64,000 nt of DNA from Hymenobacter metallilatus. GTDB taxonomy: Bacteria > Bacteroidota > Bacteroidia > Cytophagales > Hymenobacteraceae. Each line of letters starts with the position of its first letter. The stretch's first letter is position 1. Both the position numbers and the translations under genes were made by a program. Location of the stretch: the NCBI RefSeq assembly GCF_003944705.1, contig NZ_RWIS01000007.1, positions 124,001-188,000 of the forward strand, written 5' to 3'. Positions 37,301-43,985 of this stretch are shown here, piece by piece. The notes beneath the pieces were generated by a model. The model was given only the letters and a program-made list of their open reading frames with translations, ran no database searches and was not told the origin of the DNA.

Positions 37301-37353
37301 GTAAGACCAAGCGTGGCCAGGGCCGGAATGAGAAGCAGCAGCGGTTTTTTCAC
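34309..37353 (-). CDS. M16 family zinc metallopeptidase, lipoprotein
   Basis: This is a 1014-residue pitrilysin/insulinase-type peptidase. A GTG start at 37353 is chosen because it gives a lipoprotein signal (VKKPLLLLIPALATLG) with lipobox TQC at C20; upstream codons look untranslated. The inverted zinc motif H-x-x-E-H is HYLEH (103-107). The N-terminal active half and a C-terminal inactive half (two M16 domains) follow the family design. It would degrade peptides in the periplasm or at the membrane. A 41-bp hairpin lies just after the stop. Confidence 0.9.
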   Translation of the reverse strand: MKKPLLLLIPALATLGLTQCQTSKPATSATAPAAETAAAPALQQKEYKYQTVEGDPLKARIYTLDNGLTVYLSDYKDAPRIQTYLAVRAGSKNDPSTATGLAHYLEHMVFKGTSRLGTQNWAAEKVELDKIEALYEQYRAQRNDPAARKRTYHQIDSISGVAAKYAVANEYDKVMGAIGAKGSNAYTSVEQTVYQEDIPSNQLEKWAAVQAERLGEMVPRLFHTELEAVYEEKNRGLDSDFRKEYEALSASLYQKHEYGTQTTIGTIEHLQNPSITEIKRYFEKYYVPNNVALCLSGDLDYDQTIRVIDQYFGKLQRKPVPAFTPAQEAPITAPIVKQVLGPDAENVMLGFRLPGTTTREALVLRMIDKILSNGQAGLIDLDLNQKQAVLSAASFTDINNDYSSHILYATPRQGQKLEQVRDLLLAELNKVKKGDFPEWLIPAIINNEQLQRTKSYESNEARAGAFVAAFVARADWKDYLKQTDDFGTITKEEVMRVANQYYGPGYALVYKRTGQDPNKVKVVKPAITPVPVNREVASDFYKQVTAKSSPALQPVFLDYKKDIQETKLASGVPVYYTHNEENNLFNLYYVLDLGTNNDPKLGLATDYLQYLGTGKYTAAQLQQEFYKLGCSFAVQSGQDRTFVSLSGLDSNFEPALQLFESLLAAPKPDAAALQNMVAGVLKARQDAKLNKGVILNQALVNYAKYGAKNPFTSQLSEKELKALKPEQLTSLIQKLPTYQHRVLYYGPRKVEGIATATVSTNGDEKGRREWESATGIVNTLNQLHKSPAKLTPTPAAQDFAEQPMTDRKVYWVDYNMVQAEILFLSKGPVYDKGLVPTTSLYNEYFGGSMGSIVFQELRESKALAYSASSRFASADKAGRSSYNLSYIGTQSDKLPEAMAGMNTLLNDMPAAEANLQIAKDAIRNSIATERITKSDILFSYERAKRLGLDYDLRRDVYEQTPNMSFQDLLKFQQARVKGQPQTILVIGSKDRLNFKELAKYGQVQQLTLKEIFGY

Positions 37354-37730
37354 GGGATGAGCAACGCGGAAAGCAGAGCGGGAAGGGATAAGATGCCAAA
37401 GATAGGCGGCCCCCCCGGGAATAAAAAGCTCCAGTAAGACACCCAACCCGCGAAGTGCGGAAAAATGCGTATGAGAGGGCCACTGATTTTCCACGAATTT
37501 CCCGGATTTCGTGGTCGAGTAGCAAGCCGTCCGGCCTGGTTGCAGCGGCCGTAGCGGTGCGGTAAACGGGTTTCATAGCCCATTCCTGCCACGCCCACAC
37601 TAGCCTCTGCCGCGGGCCGGCAACTACTAGCCTTTTCGAATACCGGGGAGAAAACCCAATACGGCAGGTGTCACGAGTAATCGTCCACAAAATCCGGGAA
37701 ATGCGCGGAAAATCCGGGAAACCAGAGGTC
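37354..37730. repeat. 377-bp spacer with AAATCCGGGAAA repeats
   Basis: It contains a small hairpin (CCACGAA at 37491-37497 with TTCGTGG at 37508-37514 around TTTCCCGGA) and two direct copies of AAAATCCGGGAAA 20 bp apart (37689-37701 and 37709-37721). The same motif appears in both orientations, marking another short intergenic repeat family. No gene is supported. Confidence 0.55.
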
Positions 37731-39893
37731 TTAGTCGACGTCCAGGCCCAGGCGCTGTTTCATTTCCACCAGTACGGGATACTTTTCCATCAGGTACTCC
37801 ATCCGGTCGGTGGAGGTATACAGCTTGCGGCCGGTATCCACGCGCTCCACCACTTCTACCTGCACATTCAGGCGAGGGTAACCAGTGCGGCGGCGCAATT
37901 CTCCCAGCAGCTCGGCCCGCAACTCGTTGAACTGGTCTTCCTGCACGGGGTTGTCTACGCGCAGCAGAATTACGTGCTGCTCATTGGCCTGCACAGGGCG
38001 GTTGAGCAAGCTGTACTGGCTGGGGCTGATGGCTTTACGCTCCTCCTTCAGCTCGGCCCATACCCGCTGCAATACGTCATCATTGATGGCAGGTAGCCCG
38101 GTAGCGGGGCCACTGGGCTCGGCATCCACGGCCGCCTTACCGGCGGCGGCTTTCTGTTCCAGCTGGGCTTTCATGGCCGAAAGGCTCCCCAGGCCCGGCA
38201 GCTTGCTGCCTAGGCCCAGGGGCTTGCCGGTGGATATACCCGGGCGGGGTGGGGGCAGGGGCGCGGCCGTTACGGCCACCTGGCCCGGCTCGTGGCCGGC
38301 AATGCTGGGCTTGCCGATTTCCACGTGCGGCACCGTGTCGCGCAGTCTGCTGGTGGCCGGCACTTCGGTGGCGGCTTCGTCCTCAATGCTGGGCGTATCG
38401 TGCATTTCCTCCACGCCGCTGTCGACCGGCACAATGGGCTCGGGGTCGGCGGGGGCGTGGGCGTGGGCTAGTTGTTCGTTGTTCGTTGTTCGTTGTTCGT
38501 TGGCTGGACCGGCGCTGTACACAGCTGGCGCTTCGGCAGTGCCATCGGCTACGAGGCGGCCATTGGCGGCCGGACCTGCCGACGGGAGCACTGCTGTCGG
38601 CGCGGGGGGAGCGGTTACATCAGGGCTTTTTTTTTTGGCCTCGTTATTGGCAGTCGGCAGGGCCACGCCGCCCTGCAGGTCGCGGGCGAATTGCACGGCG
38701 CTGTTCAGGTAGGCCAGCTTCATGAGCGTGAGCTCCACGTGCAGGCGCTGGTTTTTGGCCTGCTTGAACTCCCGGTCGCAGAGGCTAACCAGGTTCAGGG
38801 CCGAGAGCAAAAAGGGCAGGGGAGCCGCCTGCGCCTGCTGCACGTAGCGGCTCCGGATGTTGTCGGATACCTCCAGCAGCTGCACCGTCACGGGGTCTTT
38901 GCACACCAGCAGGCCGCGCAGGTGCTCGGCGGCACCCACCACGAAGTTGTGCAGGTCGAAGCCCTGCTGCATTACCTCATCCAGCAGCAGCAGCGTGCCC
39001 GACAGGTTTTCGGTTAGCAGCGCGTCAATCAGCCGGAAATAGTACTCATAGTCCAGAATGTGCAGGTTCTGCACCACGTCCTGGTAGCGCAGGTGGTTGC
39101 CCGAGAAGGTCACCATCTGGTCGAACATGCTCAGGGCGTCGCGCAGGCCGCCGTCGGCTTTCTGGGCCAGCAGGTGCAGGGCATCGTCTTCGGCCTGAAT
39201 GTGCTCCTGGGTAGCCACGTAGCGCAGGTGGTTGCGCATATCGTCCACCTTGATGCGGTTGAAGTCGAAAATCTGACACCGCGACAAAATGGTCGGGATA
39301 ATCTTGTGCCGCTCGGTGGTAGCCAGGATAAAGATGGCGTAGCTTGGCGGTTCCTCCAGCGTTTTGAGGAAGGCATTGAAGGCCGCATTTGAGAGCATGT
39401 GCACCTCGTCGATGATGTACACCTTGAAGCGGCCCTGCTGCGGGGCGTAGCGCACCTGCTCCACCAGGCTGCGGATGTCCTCCACCGAGTTGTTAGAAGC
39501 CGCATCCAGCTCGTGTACGTTGAAGGAGGCATTTTCCTGGAAAGCCCGGCAGGAAGAGCACTTCCCGCAAGCTTCCAGCTCAAAGGGCGTGTTATCGGGG
39601 GCGGGGGACTTTTGCAGCGCATCGGGCACCAAATCGGGCTGGGTTTTCAGCAGCTCCGACACGGGACGGCCTTTGCGCACGTGTTCCTCTACAAACTCAC
39701 AGTTGATGGTTTTGGCCAGAATCCGGGCACAGGTGGTTTTACCCACGCCCCGTGGCCCGCAGAACAGAAACGCCTGGGCCAGATGCTGCGAGGCAATGGC
39801 ATTTTGGAGGGTGGTGGTAACGTGCTGTTGCCCCACCACGCTACGAAAGGTGGCTGGACGATACTTGCGGGCCGAAACGACGAAATTTTCCAT
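37731..39893 (-). CDS. dnaX: DNA polymerase III subunit gamma/tau
   Basis: This 720-residue clamp-loader ATPase (tau form) is encoded from ATG at 39893 (MENFVVSARKYRP). Walker A is GPRGVGKTTC, the zinc-binding cysteines are in FELEACGKCSSCRAF, and Walker B/DEVH follows. After about residue 400 comes a low-complexity linker (PPAPTAVLPS, HAHAPADPEP) and then the tau C-terminal domain. The linker contains an A10 run (38627-38636) where a +1 or -1 slip leads to an immediate stop, giving a gamma-length product of about 424-425 residues, and a 7-bp tandem repeat. It is divergent from the LytTR regulator. Confidence 0.95.
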   Translation of the reverse strand: MENFVVSARKYRPATFRSVVGQQHVTTTLQNAIASQHLAQAFLFCGPRGVGKTTCARILAKTINCEFVEEHVRKGRPVSELLKTQPDLVPDALQKSPAPDNTPFELEACGKCSSCRAFQENASFNVHELDAASNNSVEDIRSLVEQVRYAPQQGRFKVYIIDEVHMLSNAAFNAFLKTLEEPPSYAIFILATTERHKIIPTILSRCQIFDFNRIKVDDMRNHLRYVATQEHIQAEDDALHLLAQKADGGLRDALSMFDQMVTFSGNHLRYQDVVQNLHILDYEYYFRLIDALLTENLSGTLLLLDEVMQQGFDLHNFVVGAAEHLRGLLVCKDPVTVQLLEVSDNIRSRYVQQAQAAPLPFLLSALNLVSLCDREFKQAKNQRLHVELTLMKLAYLNSAVQFARDLQGGVALPTANNEAKKKSPDVTAPPAPTAVLPSAGPAANGRLVADGTAEAPAVYSAGPANEQRTTNNEQLAHAHAPADPEPIVPVDSGVEEMHDTPSIEDEAATEVPATSRLRDTVPHVEIGKPSIAGHEPGQVAVTAAPLPPPRPGISTGKPLGLGSKLPGLGSLSAMKAQLEQKAAAGKAAVDAEPSGPATGLPAINDDVLQRVWAELKEERKAISPSQYSLLNRPVQANEQHVILLRVDNPVQEDQFNELRAELLGELRRRTGYPRLNVQVEVVERVDTGRKLYTSTDRMEYLMEKYPVLVEMKQRLGLDVD
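38471..38498 (-). repeat. dnaX: Heptanucleotide tandem repeat in dnaX
   Basis: Four exact copies of GTTGTTC (plus-strand reading) are followed by GTTGG, and code for NNEQRTTNNEQ-like sequence on the minus strand. Because the unit is 7 bp, loss or gain of one copy would shift the reading frame of tau. Confidence 0.85.
38627..38636 (-). promoter_or_regulatory. dnaX: A10 slippery run in dnaX (candidate gamma-producing slip site)
   Basis: On the coding strand the run GCC-AAA-AAA-AAA-AGC falls at residues 419-423 (K420-K422). With one extra A the reading is AAG CCC TGA; with one fewer, GCC CTG ATG TAA. Both alternative frames stop within a few codons. The location, just after the ATPase/oligomerisation domains, matches where E. 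coli and Thermus thermophilus end their gamma subunits. Confidence 0.65.
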
Positions 39894-39925
39894 ACGAGCT
39901 ACCGGCAAAGATACCCCGATAAAAG

Positions 39926-40075
39926 GTGAAATGGTGAAGTGGTGAGATGGTGAAGTGGTGAGTTTGACGTTCTATCCGCGCAGGTGGCGCAAGCGGCACG
40001 TCAAACTTGCTACTTCACCATCTCACCACTTCACCATCTCACCACTTCACCATCTCACCACTTCACCATCTCACC
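39926..40075. repeat. Low-complexity inverted repeat in the dnaX/regulator divergent region
   Basis: The right arm is four exact 16-bp units ACTTCACCATCTCACC (40012-40075). The left arm (about 39926-39961) holds the reverse complements, such as GGTGAGATGGTGAAGT. Inner arms AGTTTGACGT and ACGTCAAACT pair around a central loop. It ends 3 bp before an in-frame ATG at 40078, so it overlaps the presumed promoter area of both genes. Confidence 0.85.
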
Positions 40076-40095
40076 AAATGTTTATCTTCGCTGCT

Positions 40096-40833
40096 ATGCC
40101 TGTTGCTTCGCTATCTGGTTCGGGGGCCGTGCCCGCGCCTCTCACCTGCGCCGTGGTCGATGACGAGCTGCTGCCGCGGCTGGCCGTGGTGAAGGCACTG
40201 CGGCAGCATCCCGGTTTGCGCTGCGTGGGCCAGTTTGAGAGCCTGGAGGCGCTGAAAGAAACTCTGGAGCTGCTGCCCGACGTGCTGTTGCTTGATATCG
40301 GCATCGGGCAGGCCAACGGGCTGGAGTACTTCAAAGCACTGCCTGAGCCGCCCCTGACGGTGTTCATTACCTCCCACCCCGAGTTTGCGGTGGAGAGCTT
40401 CGAGGCCGCTGCCTTCGATTACATTGTGAAGCCCCTCACCGACGAGCGGTTTGCTCGCGTGGCCGCCCGCCTGCTCGACCACCAGCTGCTGCGCCACAAG
40501 GCTGCGCTCTACGAGCTGCACGTGGGGGCTGAGTTCATCAGCATTCGGGAGGGGCACCGCACCAGCCGGGTATTGGTGCAGGACATCGTGTACCTCGAAG
40601 CCCTCGACAACTACACCCGTATCCATACGGCCCAGCGGCGCTACCTCACGCTGGCCAATCTGCGCGACCTGTGTGAACAGCTGCCGGCGGCTCGTTTCCT
40701 GCGCATCCACCGCACCTATGCCGTGGCCGTGGCCAAAGTAAGCCAGCTGGCCGGGTCCTCGGTGGTGGTAGATGGGTGGGAGTTGCCCGTGGGCCGCACC
40801 TACCGGGCGCAGGTGGCCGAGGCGCTGCTGTAA
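40096..40833 (+). CDS. LytTR family response regulator
   Basis: This is a 245-residue two-component regulator. The receiver domain has the acidic pair in AVVDDELL and the phospho-acceptor D67 in LLLDIGIG, with the K-P pair in YIVKPL. The C-terminal LytTR DNA-binding domain begins near the ISIREGHRTSRV segment and has the VYLEALDNYTRIHT core. The start could also be 40078 (MFIFAAM), 6 residues earlier, immediately after the tandem repeat. A histidine kinase lies 290 bp downstream on the same strand and is the likely partner. Confidence 0.88.
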   Translation: MPVASLSGSGAVPAPLTCAVVDDELLPRLAVVKALRQHPGLRCVGQFESLEALKETLELLPDVLLLDIGIGQANGLEYFKALPEPPLTVFITSHPEFAVESFEAAAFDYIVKPLTDERFARVAARLLDHQLLRHKAALYELHVGAEFISIREGHRTSRVLVQDIVYLEALDNYTRIHTAQRRYLTLANLRDLCEQLPAARFLRIHRTYAVAVAKVSQLAGSSVVVDGWELPVGRTYRAQVAEALL

Positions 40834-40846
40834 GGTGTAAAACCAT

Positions 40847-40963
40847 CAGAACGATGTAGAGACGCGACACTTCGCGTCTTCTCGTTGAACGGCCGGAACC
40901 CCACCTAATAAACAACATCAGCACGCGCCGAGACGCGAAGTGTCGCGTCTCTACATCGTTCTG
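40847..40963. repeat. Composite hairpin repeat, arm type GAGACGCG
   Basis: 33-bp perfect inverted arms at 40847-40879 and 40931-40963 each contain a smaller palindrome (GACGCGACACTTCGCGTC). The 51-bp centre carries GTTGAACGGCCGG and AACAACATCAGCACGCG, the core shared with other hairpins in the window. It lies between the regulator and the histidine kinase. Confidence 0.88.
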
Positions 40964-41123
40964 GCGGCGGAAGGCTGGGGCATTCTGCAACCTACACCAA
41001 TTAGCGGATTTATATATAGCCAGCAGGTTGATAGGCAGCCCGCAACCGTGCATCTTTACCAACGACCTGCCGGGTATGGCGCGGCGAGTGGTTTAGCGGT
41101 TACTTATCTTTTGCCTTGGCAGC

Positions 41124-43217
41124 ATGATGCGTGCAATGCGAAATACCTGGCGGCAAACCCTGGCTCTGCTGACGCTGGCCGCTACTGGCCCGGCCGCCGC
41201 GCAGCCCGGCCAGCTCGGAGCTCAGGCCCAGGAAATCGGCCGGCAGGCCCAGCAGCGGGCCGATTTGCGGGAGTTCGATGAGCAGGCGCTGCCACTTTAC
41301 CACCGCGCCTGGCACCTGGCGCGGGCCGCCCACAACGACACGCTGCTGGCCCGCCACGCCTACCACGCCGGGCGCAGCCTCTACAACCTCAGCCGCCTCG
41401 ACAGCGCCGCCGTACTGCTGCGCCTGAGCTGGCAGGTAAGCCGCCGCGCCCAGGATTTGCCCCAGGCCATCAGTGCCGGCACCTTCCTGATGTTCACCTA
41501 CGGCCTGCAGGGCCACCCCGATTCGGTGCGCAATGTGCTGGAGCGGCTGCGGGCCCTCTACCCGCGCACCCAGCCCCGCACCGAGGCCCGCGCCCGCCTC
41601 GACAACGTGCTGGCCGGTCATTACCAGGATAACGGGGACTACGCCCGCGCCTTCGACTACCGCCTCGCTCAGCTGGCCTATGAGCGCCAGACCCACGACA
41701 CAGTGGGCATTAGCGTGGCGCTAACCAACATTGGGGAGCTGTTTTACCTGCAAGGCCAGAGCCGGGAGGCGGTGCGCTACAAGCTGGAAGGGCTGCGCAT
41801 GGCCGAGCAAACTCCGGCCATGCGCACCACCCTGCCCCAACTGCATGCCATGCTGGGTAAGTCGTACCTGGAAGCCAGCCAGCTGGATTCGGCGCGGCTG
41901 CACTACGAGGCGGCACTGCGCCGACTGGGCCCGGCCGCCGACCCCGCCGCTTCGGCCTACGTGCACGCCGAGCTAAGCGGGGTGCTGACCCGGCAACGCA
42001 AGCTGGCGCTGGCCCGGCAGCACAGCCAACAGGCGCTGGCCGCCGTGGCCCGGTCCGAGGACCTCGACACGCGGGCTACCGTGTATTTCTATGCCGGCGA
42101 CGTGGAGCTGCAAGCCCGCAACTACGCCTTGGCCCGACGCTACCTGCGGCAGTCGTACGACCTGGCCCGGCAGGTGCAGAACAAAGACCGGTACGAGGCT
42201 ATTACGCGGCTGCTGGCCGCGGCCGAAGCCGGCACCGGCCACTACGCCGAGGCCTACCGCCTGCGCAGTTACTCGGCCGCCTTGCTCGATTCGGCGCACA
42301 TTGGGGAAGGGCAGCGGGCCATGGCGGCTATGGAGGCCCGCTACCAGAATCAGGACAAGCAGCGCCAGATCCGGCAGTTGCAACTAGAAACGCAGGCGCG
42401 GGCGGCCGAGGCCGCCCGCCAGCGTCGGGCCACCTACTGGGCCCTGGCCGGCGTGGGCGGACTGCTGCTGCTGGCGCTGATTGGGTACCTGCTGCGGCAG
42501 CGGCAGCGCACGGCCGCGCTGCTGGCCCAGCAAAACGCCCGCCTGGCCGACGCCAACCAGACCAAGGCCCAGCTCTTCTCCATCATCAGCCACGATTTGC
42601 GGGCGCCGGTGAGCAGCTTGTTTCAGATGCTGGAAATCATGCTCGACGCGCCCGACCTGCTGGACGAGCAAACCCGCCACGCCCAGGCCGTGCACCTGCG
42701 CCAAACTTCCCGCGACCTGCTGACGACTATGGACGAGCTGCTGGTGTGGTCGAAAAACCAGCTCGACCGCCTGGACCTGGTGGGTGAAAACGTGGCCCTG
42801 CCCGCGTTGCTGGCCGAGCTGCACGCCCTTTACGCGCCCCTGGCTCAGCAAAAGCGCCTCGACCTGCAAATCAGCTGCCCGCCCGACCTGCACCGCCGCA
42901 CCGACCCCAATTTCCTGCGCGTGATTCTGCGTAACCTGCTCCAGAACGCCGTGAAGTTCACTCCGCCCGGTGGCCAGGTGCGCCTTGATGCCGAAGCCGG
43001 ACCCGGCGCGGCCGTTACCCTGCGCGTCCGCGACACCGGCCCCGGCTTGGCCCCCAGCCAGCTTGCTCAGCTCCTCGACGCCCCCGAAACTACCCCGGCC
43101 AGCACCACGCACGGGCTGGGGCTGCGTCTTACCCAGGAGTTCGTGCGCCGTCTGGGCGGTACGCTCCGTGCCGAATCGGTGCCCGGCGCAGGCAGCATGT
43201 TTGCGGTGGTGGTGTAG
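41124..43217 (+). CDS. TPR-domain sensor histidine kinase
   Basis: This is a 697-residue membrane kinase. It has a signal peptide (1 to about 26), a periplasmic TPR-rich sensor region to about 430, a transmembrane segment around 437-457 (WALAGVGGLLLLALIGYLL), then a HisKA domain with the phosphorylated His in FSIISHDLRAP (H490) and a HATPase domain with NLLQNAVKF, DTGPGL and HGLGLRL. The likely partner is the LytTR regulator upstream. Starts at 41127 or 41136 are also possible. Confidence 0.92.
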   Translation: MMRAMRNTWRQTLALLTLAATGPAAAQPGQLGAQAQEIGRQAQQRADLREFDEQALPLYHRAWHLARAAHNDTLLARHAYHAGRSLYNLSRLDSAAVLLRLSWQVSRRAQDLPQAISAGTFLMFTYGLQGHPDSVRNVLERLRALYPRTQPRTEARARLDNVLAGHYQDNGDYARAFDYRLAQLAYERQTHDTVGISVALTNIGELFYLQGQSREAVRYKLEGLRMAEQTPAMRTTLPQLHAMLGKSYLEASQLDSARLHYEAALRRLGPAADPAASAYVHAELSGVLTRQRKLALARQHSQQALAAVARSEDLDTRATVYFYAGDVELQARNYALARRYLRQSYDLARQVQNKDRYEAITRLLAAAEAGTGHYAEAYRLRSYSAALLDSAHIGEGQRAMAAMEARYQNQDKQRQIRQLQLETQARAAEAARQRRATYWALAGVGGLLLLALIGYLLRQRQRTAALLAQQNARLADANQTKAQLFSIISHDLRAPVSSLFQMLEIMLDAPDLLDEQTRHAQAVHLRQTSRDLLTTMDELLVWSKNQLDRLDLVGENVALPALLAELHALYAPLAQQKRLDLQISCPPDLHRRTDPNFLRVILRNLLQNAVKFTPPGGQVRLDAEAGPGAAVTLRVRDTGPGLAPSQLAQLLDAPETTPASTTHGLGLRLTQEFVRRLGGTLRAESVPGAGSMFAVVV

Positions 43218-43255
43218 GAGGAATATGTCCTAGTGAGGCGCGGTTCGGCTGATTG

Positions 43256-43378
43256 ACCGTCATTCCGAGCATGTGGCGCATCAAGCCAGGGTGCGGAGGC
43301 GTAGTCGAGGAATTTCGCGTGCTGACGTTGTGGTGGGTTCGCCTCACGGGACCCCTACGCCGCTTGATGCGCGAAATA
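43256..43378. repeat. Degenerate composite hairpin repeat
   Basis: CGTCATTCCGAGC and GAGGAATTTCGCGTGCTGACG match the 34197-34237 arm with an insertion. The inverted partner is mostly lost; only GCGCATCAAGC (near 43272) and GCTTGATGCGC (near 43364) still pair. Confidence 0.65.
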
Positions 43379-43554
43379 AAAAGGAGAGGGGGAAGCCAGG
43401 TAATCATGTCAGCCAGAACGTATGCAATAGGTCTGTAGAACACTACGAAACACTGTGTAATCCTCTGCGAAACACTACGAGAAATAAAACAGGGTAGCTC
43501 TTTGAGCAAGCACCACCAGCATCAACGCAAAAGATTTTTGCTGCCGACTATTCG

Positions 43555-43594
43555 ATTGGTAAACGGCTTTAATTGTCGTTTACCAATTTTTTTT
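43555..43594 (+). terminator. Strong rho-independent terminator, orphan
   Basis: An 11-bp perfect stem (ATTGGTAAACG at 43555-43565, CGTTTACCAAT at 43577-43587) is followed directly by a run of T. It is about 340 bp past the histidine kinase stop, so it ends either a long 3' untranslated region or an unannotated small RNA. Confidence 0.85.
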
Positions 43595-43985
43595 GTTGTT
43601 CACCCCGGATAGGAAGAAGGGTTGGGTCGAAGTAAGCAGTTTTGGCTATGGAACCAATTGCCAGCCAACTACCGCCCCTCAGACGCCATGCCGCACCCGA
43701 TGCGCTTCTCTGGCTAAGCCACGACCGGAACTACGCTGCCGCCTGAGTTTACTCGTCAGCCAGGTACAGGTAGGAGTGGTACACCCCGGTAGCTCTGCCC
43801 GGCGGCACCCTTGGTAAAAGTGGGCTGCTCCCGCAGATACGCCTGAACTCATACGTGGCAGCCGTGCCCAAGCCTGCGTCACCTCGCATACTTATGTGAT
43901 TGTGCGGTGTGAAAATTAGTTGAATTATTGCAGGAAAATTTTTGACTTAAAAAATGCCTCATCCACCTTTCTTCTTTCCTCACCT

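Larger units (their letters stand above)
43218..43985. other. 768-bp intergenic region with repeat remnants and an orphan terminator
   Basis: It holds a degenerate composite hairpin (about 43256-43378), direct repeats of ACACTACGA, a strong terminator (43555-43594) and then about 390 bp without an ORF I can support. It precedes the first giant surface-protein gene and includes its promoter region. Confidence 0.6.

Noticed and set aside
35908..37437. Long open frame (509 residues) on the plus strand opposite the M16 peptidase gene
   Set aside because: It is the antisense shadow of a high-GC gene with a clear zinc peptidase domain; the translated product is valine/leucine/glycine-rich without recognisable features.
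40012..40075. Regular 16-bp direct repeats that could suggest a CRISPR array
   Set aside because: The copies are contiguous with no spacers, and no cas genes are present; they form part of an inverted low-complexity repeat.
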